Part shown: piece by piece, positions 22,070 through 32,870 of the stretch
Position numbering within the stretch: position 1 is the first letter of the stretch
Layout: each line of letters starts with the position of its first letter
Assembly (NCBI RefSeq): GCF_029227915.1
Contig: NC_079879.1
Span: 20,168,501 to 20,228,500 of the forward strand
From: Hydractinia symbiolongicarpus
Lineage: Eukaryota > Cnidaria > Hydrozoa > Anthoathecata > Hydractiniidae
Reading direction: 5' to 3'
DNA length: 60,000 bases
Program-made: the position numbers and the translations under genes
The notes under the pieces: generated by a model
Databases searched by the model: none
What the model was told of the DNA's origin: nothing
The model's input: the letters and a program-made list of their open reading frames with translations, nothing else

Positions 22070-22102
22070 GAAAATTACTGTACTTTAAGTACAATAATTT
22101 TC
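22070..22102. other. 33-bp near-perfect palindrome
   Basis: GAAAATTACTGTACTT followed at once by its near-complement ending GTACAATAATTTTC, with two mismatched pairs. It lies just outside the polymerase N-terminus of Polinton copy 1, about where the element end would be expected. Confidence 0.7.
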
Positions 22103-23238
22103 CTTCTCTTACTAAAAGCTCAAAGCTTACTAAAAGGTGGTTGCCCTTAATGGATAAATTTTGCTAATTTTTGTTCCTTGCCATGTTTAGACCCTCATTT
22201 CATCTGAGAATAAGGGGGTGAGTAGCAATTATCATAAAGCTCGATTTAAAGGCCGGCAATACGATATTGCCGTCGGTTATCAGAAAGATACAAGATGCCC
22301 TGGGGGTTGTGTTGAAAGCCTGTTTTGAAACTGTTTGGAACTAAACTGCATAGCAACGACCTTTACCGTCCATGGAAAGCGATCAAGCTTTTTTGCGTGT
22401 TTAATGCATTGTTAGCATAATATGACACTTTCCCTGCATCTCATTTTGTATATATATTTCTGAATATTAAACGATGAGACTCGCAAGCGGTCACAAATCT
22501 GCCTTCGCGATCTATCATTCGAAGTAAACTCGGCACCAGGGTTGCCTGATGTCGAAGCCACTAGCGGTTACTTGACGGCTAACAAGTTTCTTCACCGCCG
22601 GTCTTGATGTTAAAAAGGCAACAATCCCTGAAGACGAGGTTGATGAGTTTGACTTAAAACTTTAAATAAAAATAGGCACAAGTGCTTAGCAAAATACAAT
22701 AGTGTTGTTGCATTTTTTCAGTGCAACAAACAACTCTTGAAGTCCAAAGAAAGTTCTTCAAATGTGTTTTCTTTGCTGTTTGACCCTTGCAGTCATTTCA
22801 AAAAAAGAGACCACATTTTTAGCCGTCATGCAGTTAATTTCTCAGGAATTGTATACAATTCTATTGCATCAGCTCTGAGGACAAGATGCCATTTGACTTT
22901 ATTTTCATTAAATTAGCTACATCCGTTATCAGAAAGATTGGTCTTACAGAACACCCTTTTTTTTGGATGCGCCCCTGTTTCGCCTTTTCTTGTTAACACA
23001 AACCACCTGATTCCCCAATTTTCGCCTGGTCTCAAGTAACCATGGCAACTAAGGAGATAAATCGTCATTTCAATATTGCATCTCCGTCGTAGCCCATATT
23101 TTGTTACATAAGCTATAAAAGGTAGTTCCTTTCTTAGATGATTACCACCTCCTTAGTATATTTAAAAACAATAGAGACAACAATAATAATAACAACAAAG
23201 AAACTTCTTTTGTTGCATATAATTCCACTAATATTACA
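22103..23238. other. Intergenic; possible 3' exon fragment near 22600-22667
   Basis: Mostly featureless. A plus-strand reading at 22600-22667 ends KKATIPEDEVDEFDLKL, then a stop directly followed by AATAAA; it could be a gene fragment. GTTATCAGAAAGAT occurs twice in direct orientation (near 22276 and 22928). Confidence 0.3.
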
Positions 23239-23383
23239 CGTAGACGAGAATAGATGCTAGTAGACGAGGGTAGAGGCGAATAGACAAAGCTAAATGCGAG
23301 TAGACGAGGATAGAAGCAAGTAGACGAGGATAGACGCTAGTAGACGAGGGTAGATACAAGTAGATCATGGTAGACGCGGGTAA
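23239..23383. repeat. 20-bp minisatellite
   Basis: Seven diverged units of about 20 bases based on TAGACGAGGATAGACGCTAG. It lies directly 3' of the coiled-coil gene stop. Confidence 0.85.
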
Positions 23384-23432
23384 TAAATATGTAGAAAACA
23401 CACAAAGTATTTGCACACGATAAATATATTTT

Positions 23433-26400
23433 TTAAAGTGCACAAAGTAGAGAATTTATATCTCTACTGGTATCTTCATCAACAGTCAGTGGAGAGGAAG
23501 TACATCCAAATATGTCAGCTGCTGTAACGCTTCTTGATTTTGACTTGCTTTTATTTTTACTATTTTTCTTCTGTTTGTTTTTCTCTAGAGCTATTTGTAA
23601 TGGGGGAGCACTTGTGAGAGAGCACATTCCCCCGACTAACAAAGATGGTGCGCTGGATAGTGACGCGCTAGAAGTCGTAGTCAAAGATGAATCATGCACC
23701 AACGATGTGTTGTTTTTTCCAAATAAGGAAGGTGCGCCAGCCAGAGAAATTTTATTATGGGCGGGAAGTTGATGATACTGGTTAGGCTGTCTGTCTTTGT
23801 CTTTTTTCTTTCTCTGTTGCTTTGATGGTCCAAAAATATCATTTGCAGATATTGTGTGTAACGGTTTGTCGTTACTTGGAATAGGTCTTGCTTTTAGCAA
23901 GTTTATTGACTTGTCTGCATTACTTACATCTCTTTTGGCAGAAATATCATGGTGTGCATCTGATGACATTTTAACTAAAAAATATTTAAGAAATTTTCAA
24001 TATTTGCAGCAGATAGCGTGTTATTAGCTTAGTGGGTATAAGTCTAAAAATTTGTACGGGAGATCGAGGTTCGATTCCTCATGTCGGCGATTCAATATGG
24101 GAAAGTGGATGTTACCATAACCCTGGGTACCTAAGTCGTGTAAGGGGAATTAGGGAGATGGTGCACTGTGTGGGCCGTTGGATTTTGCAGGAAGTCTAGC
24201 AGAGCGCGGAGCATAATTGGGTCTGTGTAGCTTGAAATGAGCATTAAATAGAACTCCCTATCAAAGCCATGGCCCCTCCAGGAAATAATAGACAGGGTAT
24301 ATCCTTCAATATTTGTGAGGCTAGCCACGTTAAATACGCGCAAAGTCTATCTATCTTATTAAACATCTACCTTTGCGCTCATTGATGACTCGTTCATAAA
24401 AAAATTTAACAAAAGAATATTCTACCAAATGTACCAAAAAATGTAACGCTTACCTGGAGCCTCTTTTCTGTTTTGGATATTTTCATTTTTAACAAAATCT
24501 TTAAATGAGAGCAAACTTGTTTCATCTTTAATTTTGTTGGTAGCTAAAACAAAACAAAAATGTTGTAAAAGTCGTCTACGAAAAGCAAGGAAGAGAAATT
24601 TTCCCTTTGTAACCAGGGATTTTTGTCTTTTTGACATGAGAAGACATCTTCTCCCTATCATAAAGGCAGTAATGCCTAGGGATGAGGGTGAGAAAAATGT
24701 CAACTGGATTTTCTAACTTGCTTTCTTGTCCACTGTGTTTTCTGAGACTTTCGGTCCCGCAACGACAACGGATAGGTCAACAAATATTTTGAATTTTAGG
24801 ATGAGGTTAAACATGATTAAATACAAAATGTCACCTCAACTAAAATTTTCCTGTATCTTCACGCCCATAATAATTGAAAAAGTTAATACTAATAAATAAA
24901 TCCTTACCATCAGTTTTTGACACTACTTCAATTTTTACTTTCTTTTCTTCCCTTTCCTCCTTTTCTTCTACTGTGCAACCTTGTTTAAATATGGCAACAT
25001 CTGGAAGAGAAAAGTTGACATTTTCTCCACTTCCGAAGAATAATCCAGAATTATCTGAGTCACTCTCAGCAACTAATTCTTCGCATATTTCTCCTTCTTC
25101 CTCGCTCGCAATGTCATTCATGTTCCACCCACTACCCTTTCCAATAACGATTCCTGCCGAATGATTGCTAACATCACAAAGGGATTCTTGGCTAGCAACC
25201 ATGGGACAATTTTTATTGTCTTGCTTTACACTATCACTTTTATTTGAATCAGTAGCAATCGATTCCTCGCATTCTTCACCTTCATCTTCACTAACACAAC
25301 CTTTGATCTTCTTGGTTTTGTTATCATTTGCACTGACATTTTCTTCAAAGCTCTCATTTCCATATTCATTATCGGTAGGATGATCCTCAAAATCTTCAGA
25401 ATAACTTTTATCGCATGTTGAGGAATCACTGCCTTCTGCTTCCGTTTCTTCCACTCTAAAACCACAAGAGATAACAATTAAGAGTTTAAAATTTATTTTC
25501 CTTAAATATTCGATTCTGATGTTTGTTAGGAGTTTCTTAAGCTAGTAAGAAATAAAACTTTTTTGGTTTTAAGATGCAGTGATGTATTTTACCTTTTCAT
25601 TTTCTTTATCTTCAACAACTCTTCTTTTAAAGCTGAATTTTTAGCTTTTTCCTGACACAAATCATCACGTATCTTCTTCAATGCTCTTTCAGAATTTTTG
25701 TTATTTTCTTCTTCCTTCTTTTTTAACTTCTTCTTAAACTTCGCCATCGCACTTGACATTTCGACATGATCTTCTTTCAGTTTTTTATACTTAGACTTAA
25801 GAGACTGATATTTCTTCATCTTCATCTTCATCTTTTCCTTTTCCTTTCGCATATATTCGAGTTCTAGTTCTATTTCCTTGATCTTATCAGAATCAACCAG
25901 TTTCAAGTGACGCATTTTGTGATTCTTAATTTTTTTTTCCAAAACAGTCTTTTCTTTCTTCAACTCAATGTAATCCTGATGAAGGTTATTATATCTGATT
26001 TCAAACATTTGGTTCTTTATTTTCCATTCGTTTCTTTGTAAAATGATTTCGTCCACTTGCTTTACCTTCTCATACAAGAACTTCGTCATGTTACTTTTGT
26101 CTTTCAATCTGTATTTTAGATTCTTCAATTCTTTGACTTGTTCTTCAATCACTTTCTGTTTTACTTTTATATCATACTTTAAATCCTCCATCTCTTTATC
26201 CTTTTCTAATTTTACATTTTTAATCTTGAATTCACAGTTTAACCTTTCTTCAGCAATCTCCTTCCTCAAGACATCAACTTCTTTTTGTATGGTCATTGCC
26301 TTTTCTTCAAGAACATCTTTATTCTTTAACTCAGATGACATTTTTTCATTTTCAGTCTTCAAATCTCCAGCTTTGCCTATAAGAACTTCAATGTTATTTT

Positions 26401-26929
26401 TCGCTTCATTTAAATCTTCTTGCGCCTGCTGTAACTTTGTTTCGTTCAGCTTCAATTTCTGTGCAAGTTCATCATTCTGTACACGACTAAGAGCCAGTAA
26501 TTTTTCACTTGGTACCTTCTCAATGATCATCTCCTTCTCCTCAATCCTTTTGTTCAATTCCTTTTCATTCTCTTTCAATGTTGCCATCTCTTCTCTTTGT
26601 GTTTGTGCTGTTTTCTTTAAATTTCCAATCTCATTCCTCATTTCTTCAAAAACATTCTCGTACGTAACATGTATATTTTCTTCTTTTTCCATCCTCATCT
26701 CTCTTCTCTCACTCAGTAACCTCTCCATCAGTTTCATTTCAGCTAAAAGATTATTATGTTGTATCAATAACTCTTCCCACTGAAATTTGTAGTACTTTGA
26801 CGAGTAAAACAGTTCTTTGTTTTGTTTGACGATGTTAAACATACTGGTGTCTGATTTTTCGTCAACAAACTTCGACACGCTTTTAAATAAAGCGCCTCCA
26901 ACTCCTGACAACATAGTTTTTCCCGACAT
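23433..26929 (-). CDS. Uncharacterised 838-aa coiled-coil protein (4 exons)
   Basis: Exons: 25593-26929, 24908-25455, 24454-24543 and 23433-23974, all GT-AG with agreeing phases, 838 codons plus stop. The ATG at 26929 starts SGKTMLSGVGGALFKSVSKF, an amphipathic Gly/Ser leader. Residues about 60-445 are a long heptad-rich Lys/Glu coiled coil. Exon 2 (about 446-628) is acidic and Ser-rich with repeated SEDEGEECEE / SEEEGEICEE. Exon 4 is Ser/Lys-rich and carries two short matches, SANDIFG and TAADIFG. The layout resembles Golgi or vesicle-tethering coiled-coil proteins, but I cannot assign a family. The same strand as LETM1 and VPS51 is probably coincidence. A SINE lies in intron 3. Confidence 0.85.
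24010..24365 (+). mobile_element. tRNA-derived SINE, copy 2 (uninterrupted)
   Basis: A-box-like TAGCTTAGTGG and B box GGTTCGATTCC (24068-24078), then a body containing GGGTCTGTGTAGCTTGAAAT and CATGGCCCCTCCAGGAAATA, and a TCTATC tail. It lies antisense in the last intron of the coiled-coil gene. It serves as the reference that shows copy 1 (14795-17460) to be interrupted. Confidence 0.8.
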
Positions 26930-29017
26930 ATTCCGTCTTAAGATTTATATTATATTTAACCACAGTATTACACTTTTCTAATTATTAGAAACCTATATGT
27001 GTGCAAAGATCAAAGTCTTGGTAAAAAAGACAAAGTGTCTATTTATTTCATGACGTTTTATTAACTTTTTTTAAATTTGACGTCAAGATGACGAAATTTA
27101 ACTGACGTCACGGTTTCGTTAAAACAGATAAAAAGCTAAAAAATGCTTTACCTTATTCCGTGAAATTAACGAGTTAAGAAATTAACGCGAATTAAATTAA
27201 CGGGCATGAAATTAACGCAGTTCAATAAAATTAATTTGAAAAAGGCATTTAATTAACGCGGTTGAGCAAGGTTGTTTTCAAAAATGCATTTAATTAACAC
27301 ACGAAGCAAAAATTACGGCAACAGTCAAATCCATGGTAGTGAAGTGGCCCTCTCTATTACAAGGCGATTCGGAAATCGAAATAAACTTTCGTTCTTTGGA
27401 AAGACAATGTTAAAAATTTAACAATTTTGGAAGAAAATGTGCTTTCAGGTATTTTTCCACTTGGATCAGAGTATAAAGATGATACGAAAGCTATTTTAAA
27501 AAAGATCGCTGAGAAAGAGAACACCGTTGAGCTATCGTCCGATGAGGAGAAAATAGTAGAAAATTTGCAAAAAAAATTGTATTTTTATGTTATTTGGGCT
27601 TTTATATATTATAAAAACGGCAACAAATTAACATATTATTTATAAATATATATATAAATATATATATTTATATATATATTATATATTTTAACTTCTGCAT
27701 TTTTACAATTTTATATGTATTATCGCCTCAATTATTGTGTTGATTTTAAAATTGCAGATGCAAATTTTAAAGGACAAAAAATGATGCCATAAATACCAAG
27801 GACCTGTTTTTGACTACTCACAAACAAAATAGGGATGATGTTTTAATCAAAAGTGCTCCCCTAGCCTCTACCATGATAGTACATCACAGAGTCTCAAGAC
27901 TAAAGTTGGCAGTAGTCACAGACGATTTCTAAAATAATAACTGGTGAATTATATATCCTTCTTCAACCATATGTCATAAGCTTTACAATTTGTTAGTCAC
28001 TCACAAACAAAGCAATATACAGGAAATATGAAAGTGTCAGTCAAAACATATAGCTAAAAATGACTGTTTTTATAACTGGTTTCCTTAAATTTCTTTTTAC
28101 TGGCTCGACATTAATTCAAGATAAACACATATTAAGATTACTTCATTTTTCCGGTTTTGGAAAAATTGATGATGTCATGTTATAATCAATTTGTTTTAAT
28201 TGTTTTTCTTTTCTTTTATTTCTTGTTTCGAACCAACTCATTACTCATTTACAGTTTTTAAACTGTAACATATTTTCAGGAAGTTTAGATTTAGGCTTTT
28301 AAAGAACCTTTATATTAGATGTTTCCCAAATTAATTTCTTTGATGTCCTGAGAACTCTTTCCGACAATTCAAGCAAAGTTTTCTCCGTCACGTAAAAGAG
28401 GGTTGGGATCACTACTGCTATGAAAATAACAATCCATGCAGTTAAAAAAATACATTGACTATAATTTTCTCGTATGTACCTTTAGACTTAAAAACCTTTA
28501 GTTGTTGATATTTCTAACCATAGACCGTTAACCCAACCTCATTCTTACCTCATTTCGTTGTCGGTGCTTATAAGTTAGAAATAAAAAAGTCACGGGAACG
28601 AGGTGGTCTCTGCTTCCAGTGATACGTGCACGTCATAAAAGCTTTTGTGTAATAAAATTTTCCCTACTTTTGAGGTAACATATTGAATTAAAAAGACTGA
28701 CAGTAACTAATAGCAACTAAGAAAGAGCTTTTTAAAAATTTGTTTTTATATATATGTATATGTTAAACACTTTTAATCTCAAATTAAAATAAAGCTATTT
28801 GTTAAAGAAATAAAAATTGTTCATAAAATTCTGAGAACGGATGGTAGTGCATGAGTTTTACATCGCCACGCATTTAAATAAAGATAAGTAACTCAAAAAA
28901 AATAATCAATGTGTGAAATATAAATTTATTGGATTGGTTACAAGATAAAGCTCATTTAGACAAACGAGTCAAATAACAGCTGGTTTTTAAAAGCATCGAA
29001 ATAAAAAGAAGAGAATA
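26930..29017. other. Intergenic between divergent genes; possible small exon and AT repeats
   Basis: Holds the promoter side of the coiled-coil gene and the 5' region of the 29018 gene. AAATTAACG-type words recur at 27170-27300, perhaps an old repeat. A plus-strand frame open from 27385 to 27645 (LWKDNVKNLTILEENVLSGI, then SSDEEKIVENLQKK) has no good ATG; it could be an exon of an unseen gene. TA-rich low-complexity DNA lies at 27640-27690. An inverted pair CAACCTCATTC / GGGAACGAGGTGG at about 28534-28608 looks like one of the MITEs seen at 41-52 kb. Confidence 0.35.
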
Positions 29018-30079
29018 ATGGAGGCTCAATCACTGTGTACAATTCTAAAGGAAAGATCGTTACCACTTCACGTGAAAGCTTGGACCCCGTGTACCCTGAG
29101 AGATAAAGTAGTACTTCAACAGGGACAGGAGTTCTGTGTTTTACACACAAAGAATATGACACTAATAAAAGGAGAAAACGAAGATGGAAATAAATTCCGT
29201 TTCAATGTGGAGAGTGGCAAAAATCAAATTGTTGATATCGTCGAACGCTATATGCCATCCATACCCGAAGATTTGATCGCAGCAGATGAAGATATATTTG
29301 GAACAGTAAGAATGGAATTCACCCACGATGGTATCACGTTTAAAAAGTACGACAGTATCAGTGTGACGTACGTTGCTTACTGTGCGACAAAAATGGCGAG
29401 AGTCGCATTGATATGTCACAAACGTACCAATATTACTATAATAAAACCTGATATTTTAATGCGAAAAGATTTATTTCAATTTTACAAAGTTAAAAGTGTC
29501 GTCCGCTTTGAATCCTTTCTTCGTTTATTTGAACCAGTAACATTACGATTTCAAAACTGCAAAAATCTCAAAACACCAAGGGGTGTGGTCCATCTAAAGA
29601 GCACCAAAACGTGCCAGGTTGTACTTACTGCGTCTAAGATTCTGTCCGAAAAATTTATAAGGTACGAATTGTATCCGTTGAATTCCAATGTCCTCGTCAA
29701 CTTTTGCGACAAACCGCTTCCGGATTTTGTTAAATATTTTGGTGAAACTCAAACACAGCTATATCAGAAAAACATTAAAGATGTTGAAGAGAGTCTATTT
29801 TGCGATATTTATGGGGCAAGGTTTTACGGTTTTCTCGATGTGGAAGATGTAGCGTGCACAATTGATTACGAGAGAATCACGAATAGAGAGAAAAGATCAC
29901 AAAGTGAACTTTTGAAACAATTTAATCTTAAAAAAGACAGTAGCGGGACTAAGTCAACAAAAAATCTAACGAGAATACAGGACATTTTGTTCCAAGAATG
30001 TGGCCCTCAGATCTATACTCCAGCTCTTATTGTCTGTCGACAGATGGAAGAAATTTGCAGGACTCATCTACAAAATTAA
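29018..30079 (+). CDS. Intronless 353-aa protein, possibly CABIT-like
   Basis: Single open frame from an ATG at 29018 to a TAA, with no introns. The composition is globular and beta-rich, without signal peptide or membrane segment. The N-terminal part (LPLHVKAWTPCTLRDKVVLQ, then FCVLHTKNMTLIKG) and the later VRFESFLRLFEPVTLRFQNC suggest a repeated all-beta module such as the CABIT domains of THEMIS and GAREM. That is a weak, memory-based resemblance; another fold is quite possible. The C-terminal third is Lys/Ser-rich and may be unstructured. Being intronless, it could be a retrocopy, but the frame is intact. Confidence 0.6.
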   Translation: MEAQSLCTILKERSLPLHVKAWTPCTLRDKVVLQQGQEFCVLHTKNMTLIKGENEDGNKFRFNVESGKNQIVDIVERYMPSIPEDLIAADEDIFGTVRMEFTHDGITFKKYDSISVTYVAYCATKMARVALICHKRTNITIIKPDILMRKDLFQFYKVKSVVRFESFLRLFEPVTLRFQNCKNLKTPRGVVHLKSTKTCQVVLTASKILSEKFIRYELYPLNSNVLVNFCDKPLPDFVKYFGETQTQLYQKNIKDVEESLFCDIYGARFYGFLDVEDVACTIDYERITNREKRSQSELLKQFNLKKDSSGTKSTKNLTRIQDILFQECGPQIYTPALIVCRQMEEICRTHLQN

Positions 30080-30910
30080 ACTCGTTGTCATGTTGCATGT
30101 GATGAGAAATCGTTTATCATGTATGCTGATGACCAGAGTCTATTTTTAACAATTTCTGAAGTGGGTAGTATTTTTCCAAATCTTTGCTCCCTTCATTTTA
30201 CTGTAAAAGACGGTCCTGCAACACATGTACATATTTATTTTTATATTTTATATATGAATTTTCTTTTAAAGAAGCGAAACTATCTAATCCTTGTGTTCAT
30301 ATCAAATCAATACATGTAATTACGTAAATCTTATATGAAAGTTAAAACATAAACCTTATCTTCTATTATATCTTTCTTGCTTTTGTGTAATATAATCAAG
30401 TTGATAAGGTGGAAAAATACAAGAAAAATTTGCAAGACACAATACATCAATATAAAGCCACATAAATGTGCGAATGTATGAACAAATTAAAAACGATAGA
30501 CGCGCATGATTATGATCTTTCTGTGCGCAACCACTCGTACTTCAGTACGGTTTTGTCAATAACTCATGCTTTTTGATAAGAACCGTGATTTCCGGTTTAA
30601 CCCACGTGATTTTTAAATACATTGGTTCGCAAATTCTGAAAAATACTGTTGTATACATTGAAATTTGGTAATTTTCATCAATTTGTGACCGTTAGAGGCA
30701 TCAATTTTATTTAGATCTAACGTCTATCTAATCATGGTGACTAACCTCGTTCCAAGGTGTTTTTTCTCCTTCTAATTATCTCAGATGGCACTCGAAGGTG
30801 AACAGCCACAAAAAAATTAAACATTTTTTTTTTACATGAATACCTTTATTAACATTTATGAAAGCCAAATTTAACTTTTTTATGCGTTTTTGCTAGTTTT
30901 CACATTAAAA
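30080..30910. other. 3' flank and intergenic DNA
   Basis: AT-rich. ACCTCGTTCCAAGG near 30745 resembles one end of the MITE family found at 41-52 kb. Nothing else recognised before the Polinton end at 30911. Confidence 0.4.
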
Positions 30911-31045
30911 CAAACCCTTATAAAAAAAACATAGAGTTTCTTACTTATGACATCACAGATTTTTATCGCGCCTCATCCAACAAAATCCGCTGACAATCAG
31001 CAAAAAATCAACGCATGCGCAGCAGTTTTATAAAACACGTGACCA
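30911..31045 (+). repeat. Left terminal inverted repeat of Polinton copy 2
   Basis: CAAACCCTTATAA, then TTACTTATGAC, then CTCATCCAACAAAATCCGCT and GACAATCAGCAAAAA, recur in inverted orientation at 40685-40799. The left copy has about 19 extra bases after TTATGAC. Similarity ends outward at CAAACCC. Confidence 0.88.
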
Positions 31046-31133
31046 ACATGTTGAGTAGGAACATACATACCCATCTTGACCACCCCAGGAGAAAAAAGAT
31101 GTATGTAATAAAAGAAATGAGTTTATTCAAGAA

Positions 31134-31576
31134 TGCCCCAGCTCATGTGCAATTGAATAGTTGAAGAAACACCCCAAATGTTCGAATATGTGCCGGATCA
31201 GTTTAAGACGGATGAAATGTGTAATATAGCCTTCGAGGAGGATATCCATATATTTGAGAAAACACCGGATCATATCAAGACGCAGGAAATGTGCAACTGG
31301 ATGGTTGAAGATATGCCTCGTATGTTCTAATTCGTTCCGGACCGGTTCAGGACGCAGGACATGTGCAACGGGATGGTTGAGGGGTATCCCCACTGGATCG
31401 AGGATGTGCCAGACCGGCTCAAGACGCATGACATGTGCAACAAAGCCCTTGAGGGGTATCCCGACCTGTTCGAATTTGTCCCGGACCAGTTCAAGAGTCA
31501 ATCCATGTGCAACAAGGTTGTTGAAGGGGATTTCGATATGTTCGAGTATGTACCAGATCAATTCAAGACGGAGTAA
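31134..31576 (+). pseudogene. 24-aa tandem-repeat protein (DUF4116-like), broken
   Basis: Six repeats of about 72 bp, each reading like VPDQFKTQxMCNKxVExxPxxFE. Anchors VPDQFKT/VPDRLKT recur at about 31190, 31264, 31333, 31405, 31478 and 31550. A TAA in the third repeat (near 31328) and the lack of a proper start mark it as broken. Similar short VPD..KT..MC repeats belong to a family known mainly from large DNA viruses and marine genomes; the role is unknown. It is the first gene inside the left end of the Polinton. Confidence 0.6.
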
Positions 31577-31699
31577 ATGTGTACCAGGGCCTCCAAATAT
31601 GAGCCAGAGAAAGGCCGAGAAGGTCAGAATTAACAATGAACTTTTTCTACTTTTCAGAGGATGAAAACTCAGAACTCGAAAAGTTGTGAAGCTCCTAGG

Positions 31700-31729
31700 T
31701 TATCTTATAGCCCCGGGGTTATAAGATAA
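31700..31729. other. Intergenic palindrome H1, Polinton copy 2
   Basis: TTATCTTATAGCCCC directly followed by GGGGTTATAAGATAA: 14 of 15 pairs, no loop. It ends next to the ATG of the following plus-strand frame (31730). Confidence 0.8.
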
Positions 31730-31920
31730 ATGGAACAATGCAATGATTGCGAAATGTGCTTGACGAGTACGACAGGTTTGGCTGCGGACAAAGGCTCGTG
31801 ATAAAAGCTAAAATGCTGTGTTGGTACTGCTACCAGGAGTATATCACCTATAACGGAGGCAGTTGTGCATGTGCGAGGAGCGTCGTAGACAATCCTCGGA
31901 CCTCGTTGAAAATTCAATAA
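31730..31920 (+). pseudogene. Cys-rich small frame in Polinton copy 2
   Basis: Begins MEQCNDCEMC at 31730 and, after a frame change, reads KMLCWYCYQEY. The paired cysteines (CNDC, CWYC) could bind zinc. It is broken by a stop or frameshift and not assigned to a family. Confidence 0.4.
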
Positions 31921-31989
31921 AGGATGCTAAAATTTGAAAATGAACTTGTCAAACCTCGAGATTTCTACAGTTTTGCTTGTAACTTACAA

Positions 31990-32495
31990 ATATCGGCAAT
32001 ATTAACATCGAGTACCTCACAGTATCGGATTTTGTCCCTATCAATGAAGGTAAGGATCAACGATATATCGTAGGCTACCATACGCAAGACCTTATAGTGG
32101 CCCTAAGGGTAAAGACGCCTGAAGTCTGGTCCACAAAAGGAGTCAGTCGATACAATGCCTGAGCCGCACCGACGATGAGTTTTGATTTCAACGAGTACCC
32201 CGACTGGGTTGAGAAGTATCGTCAAATTTGGACCAAGATCGAAGAGTTGATATCTCAAAACCTGACGACAGAGCCTGTGAAAAAAGAGCGTTACATCAAC
32301 GCAAAGCTAAAATACTACAAGGACCCGATCACGACTAACTTCCACGGCCAGCCAGTACCCTACAATGAGCCCTGCAAAGTCAGTGGCGTGCTGGCTATAG
32401 CTTCCTTGTATATGCAGGGCAAAAACCACTACCCACAGGTGCAAGTTGTGGAATGTAGGTACAAGGAAACTGAATGGTTGCTGAGTGATGACTAA
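31990..32495 (+). CDS. Polinton protein of unknown function
   Basis: An open frame of 106 codons from the ATG at 32175 to the TAA at 32493-32495. In the same frame upstream, coding-like sequence (INIEYLTVSDFVPINEGKDQ) is separated by one TGA at 32160-32162, so the original gene was longer and is now truncated. Seen: TNFHGQPVPYNEPCKVSGVL and an acidic C-terminus (WLLSDD). No known domain and no membrane segment. The reading style and position suggest a conserved Polinton accessory or virion protein. The hairpin H2 starts one base after its stop. Confidence 0.55.
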
Positions 32496-32528
32496 ATGTT
32501 TTATAACCCTACAAGGGTTACAAAACAT
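32496..32528. other. Intergenic hairpin H2, Polinton copy 2
   Basis: ATGTTTTATAACCCT, 2-base loop, AGGGTTACAAAACAT: 14 of 15 pairs. It starts right after the TAA of the plus-strand gene and lies beside the end of a convergent minus-strand gene. Confidence 0.82.
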
Positions 32529-32529
32529 A

Positions 32530-32870
32530 TTAAGGCTTATAAACAGGTGGAGAATCTAGATGCCGCTGGCATACTGTACAGAATGAAGTTTTTTAAGACG
32601 CCATCTCTACCCTCTTGTCTCCCTTTAGCAACTAGCTGAGCGCGCTCTCGTTCATTGATGGAGTCAACGATCAGTTTAACGCGTTGTCGTACTTGCCATT
32701 TCAATACAATATAACGCTGCTTTTGACTAAACTCGTAGTCGCTTTTGAAATCGGATCAACGACGGAATTCAATTTCTATTCCGCGAGTAGCCTGATACTT
32801 TCGTGTTTCTTGGATTTAATACCGGCCTCTTTGAGGCATTTCGCAGACTTCTTAGAAGAAAAGGATGAAC
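32530..32870 (-). pseudogene. Polinton gene of unknown function, copy 2 (broken)
   Basis: Minus-strand blocks KKHESIRLLAE, KLNSVVDPISKA and SINERERAQLVAKGR match those at 18540-18985 of copy 1 in order. At least three frame breaks lie between them. Function unknown. Confidence 0.5.

Larger units (their letters stand above)
18050..22102 (-). mobile_element. Polinton/Maverick remnant, copy 1
   Basis: Decayed fragments of several Polinton genes, most on the minus strand and parallel in sequence to copy 2 at 31-41 kb: a shared unknown gene, a retroviral-type integrase C-terminus, and a family B DNA polymerase. Terminal inverted repeats were not found, and the borders given are only where homology fades. 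GC content is higher than in the flanks. Frames are broken by stops, frameshifts and internal deletions. Confidence 0.75.

Noticed and set aside
23239-23383. Regular 20-bp repeats that look CRISPR-like
   Set aside because: Units are contiguous without unique spacers; a eukaryotic minisatellite.
26043-26783. 246-codon plus-strand frame
   Set aside because: It is the antisense shadow of the Lys/Glu coiled-coil exon; its Ser/Phe-rich composition is what that predicts.
31127-31636. 169-codon minus-strand frame
   Set aside because: Shadow of the plus-strand 24-aa repeat gene, whose repeats show clear VPD..KT and MCN conservation on the plus strand.
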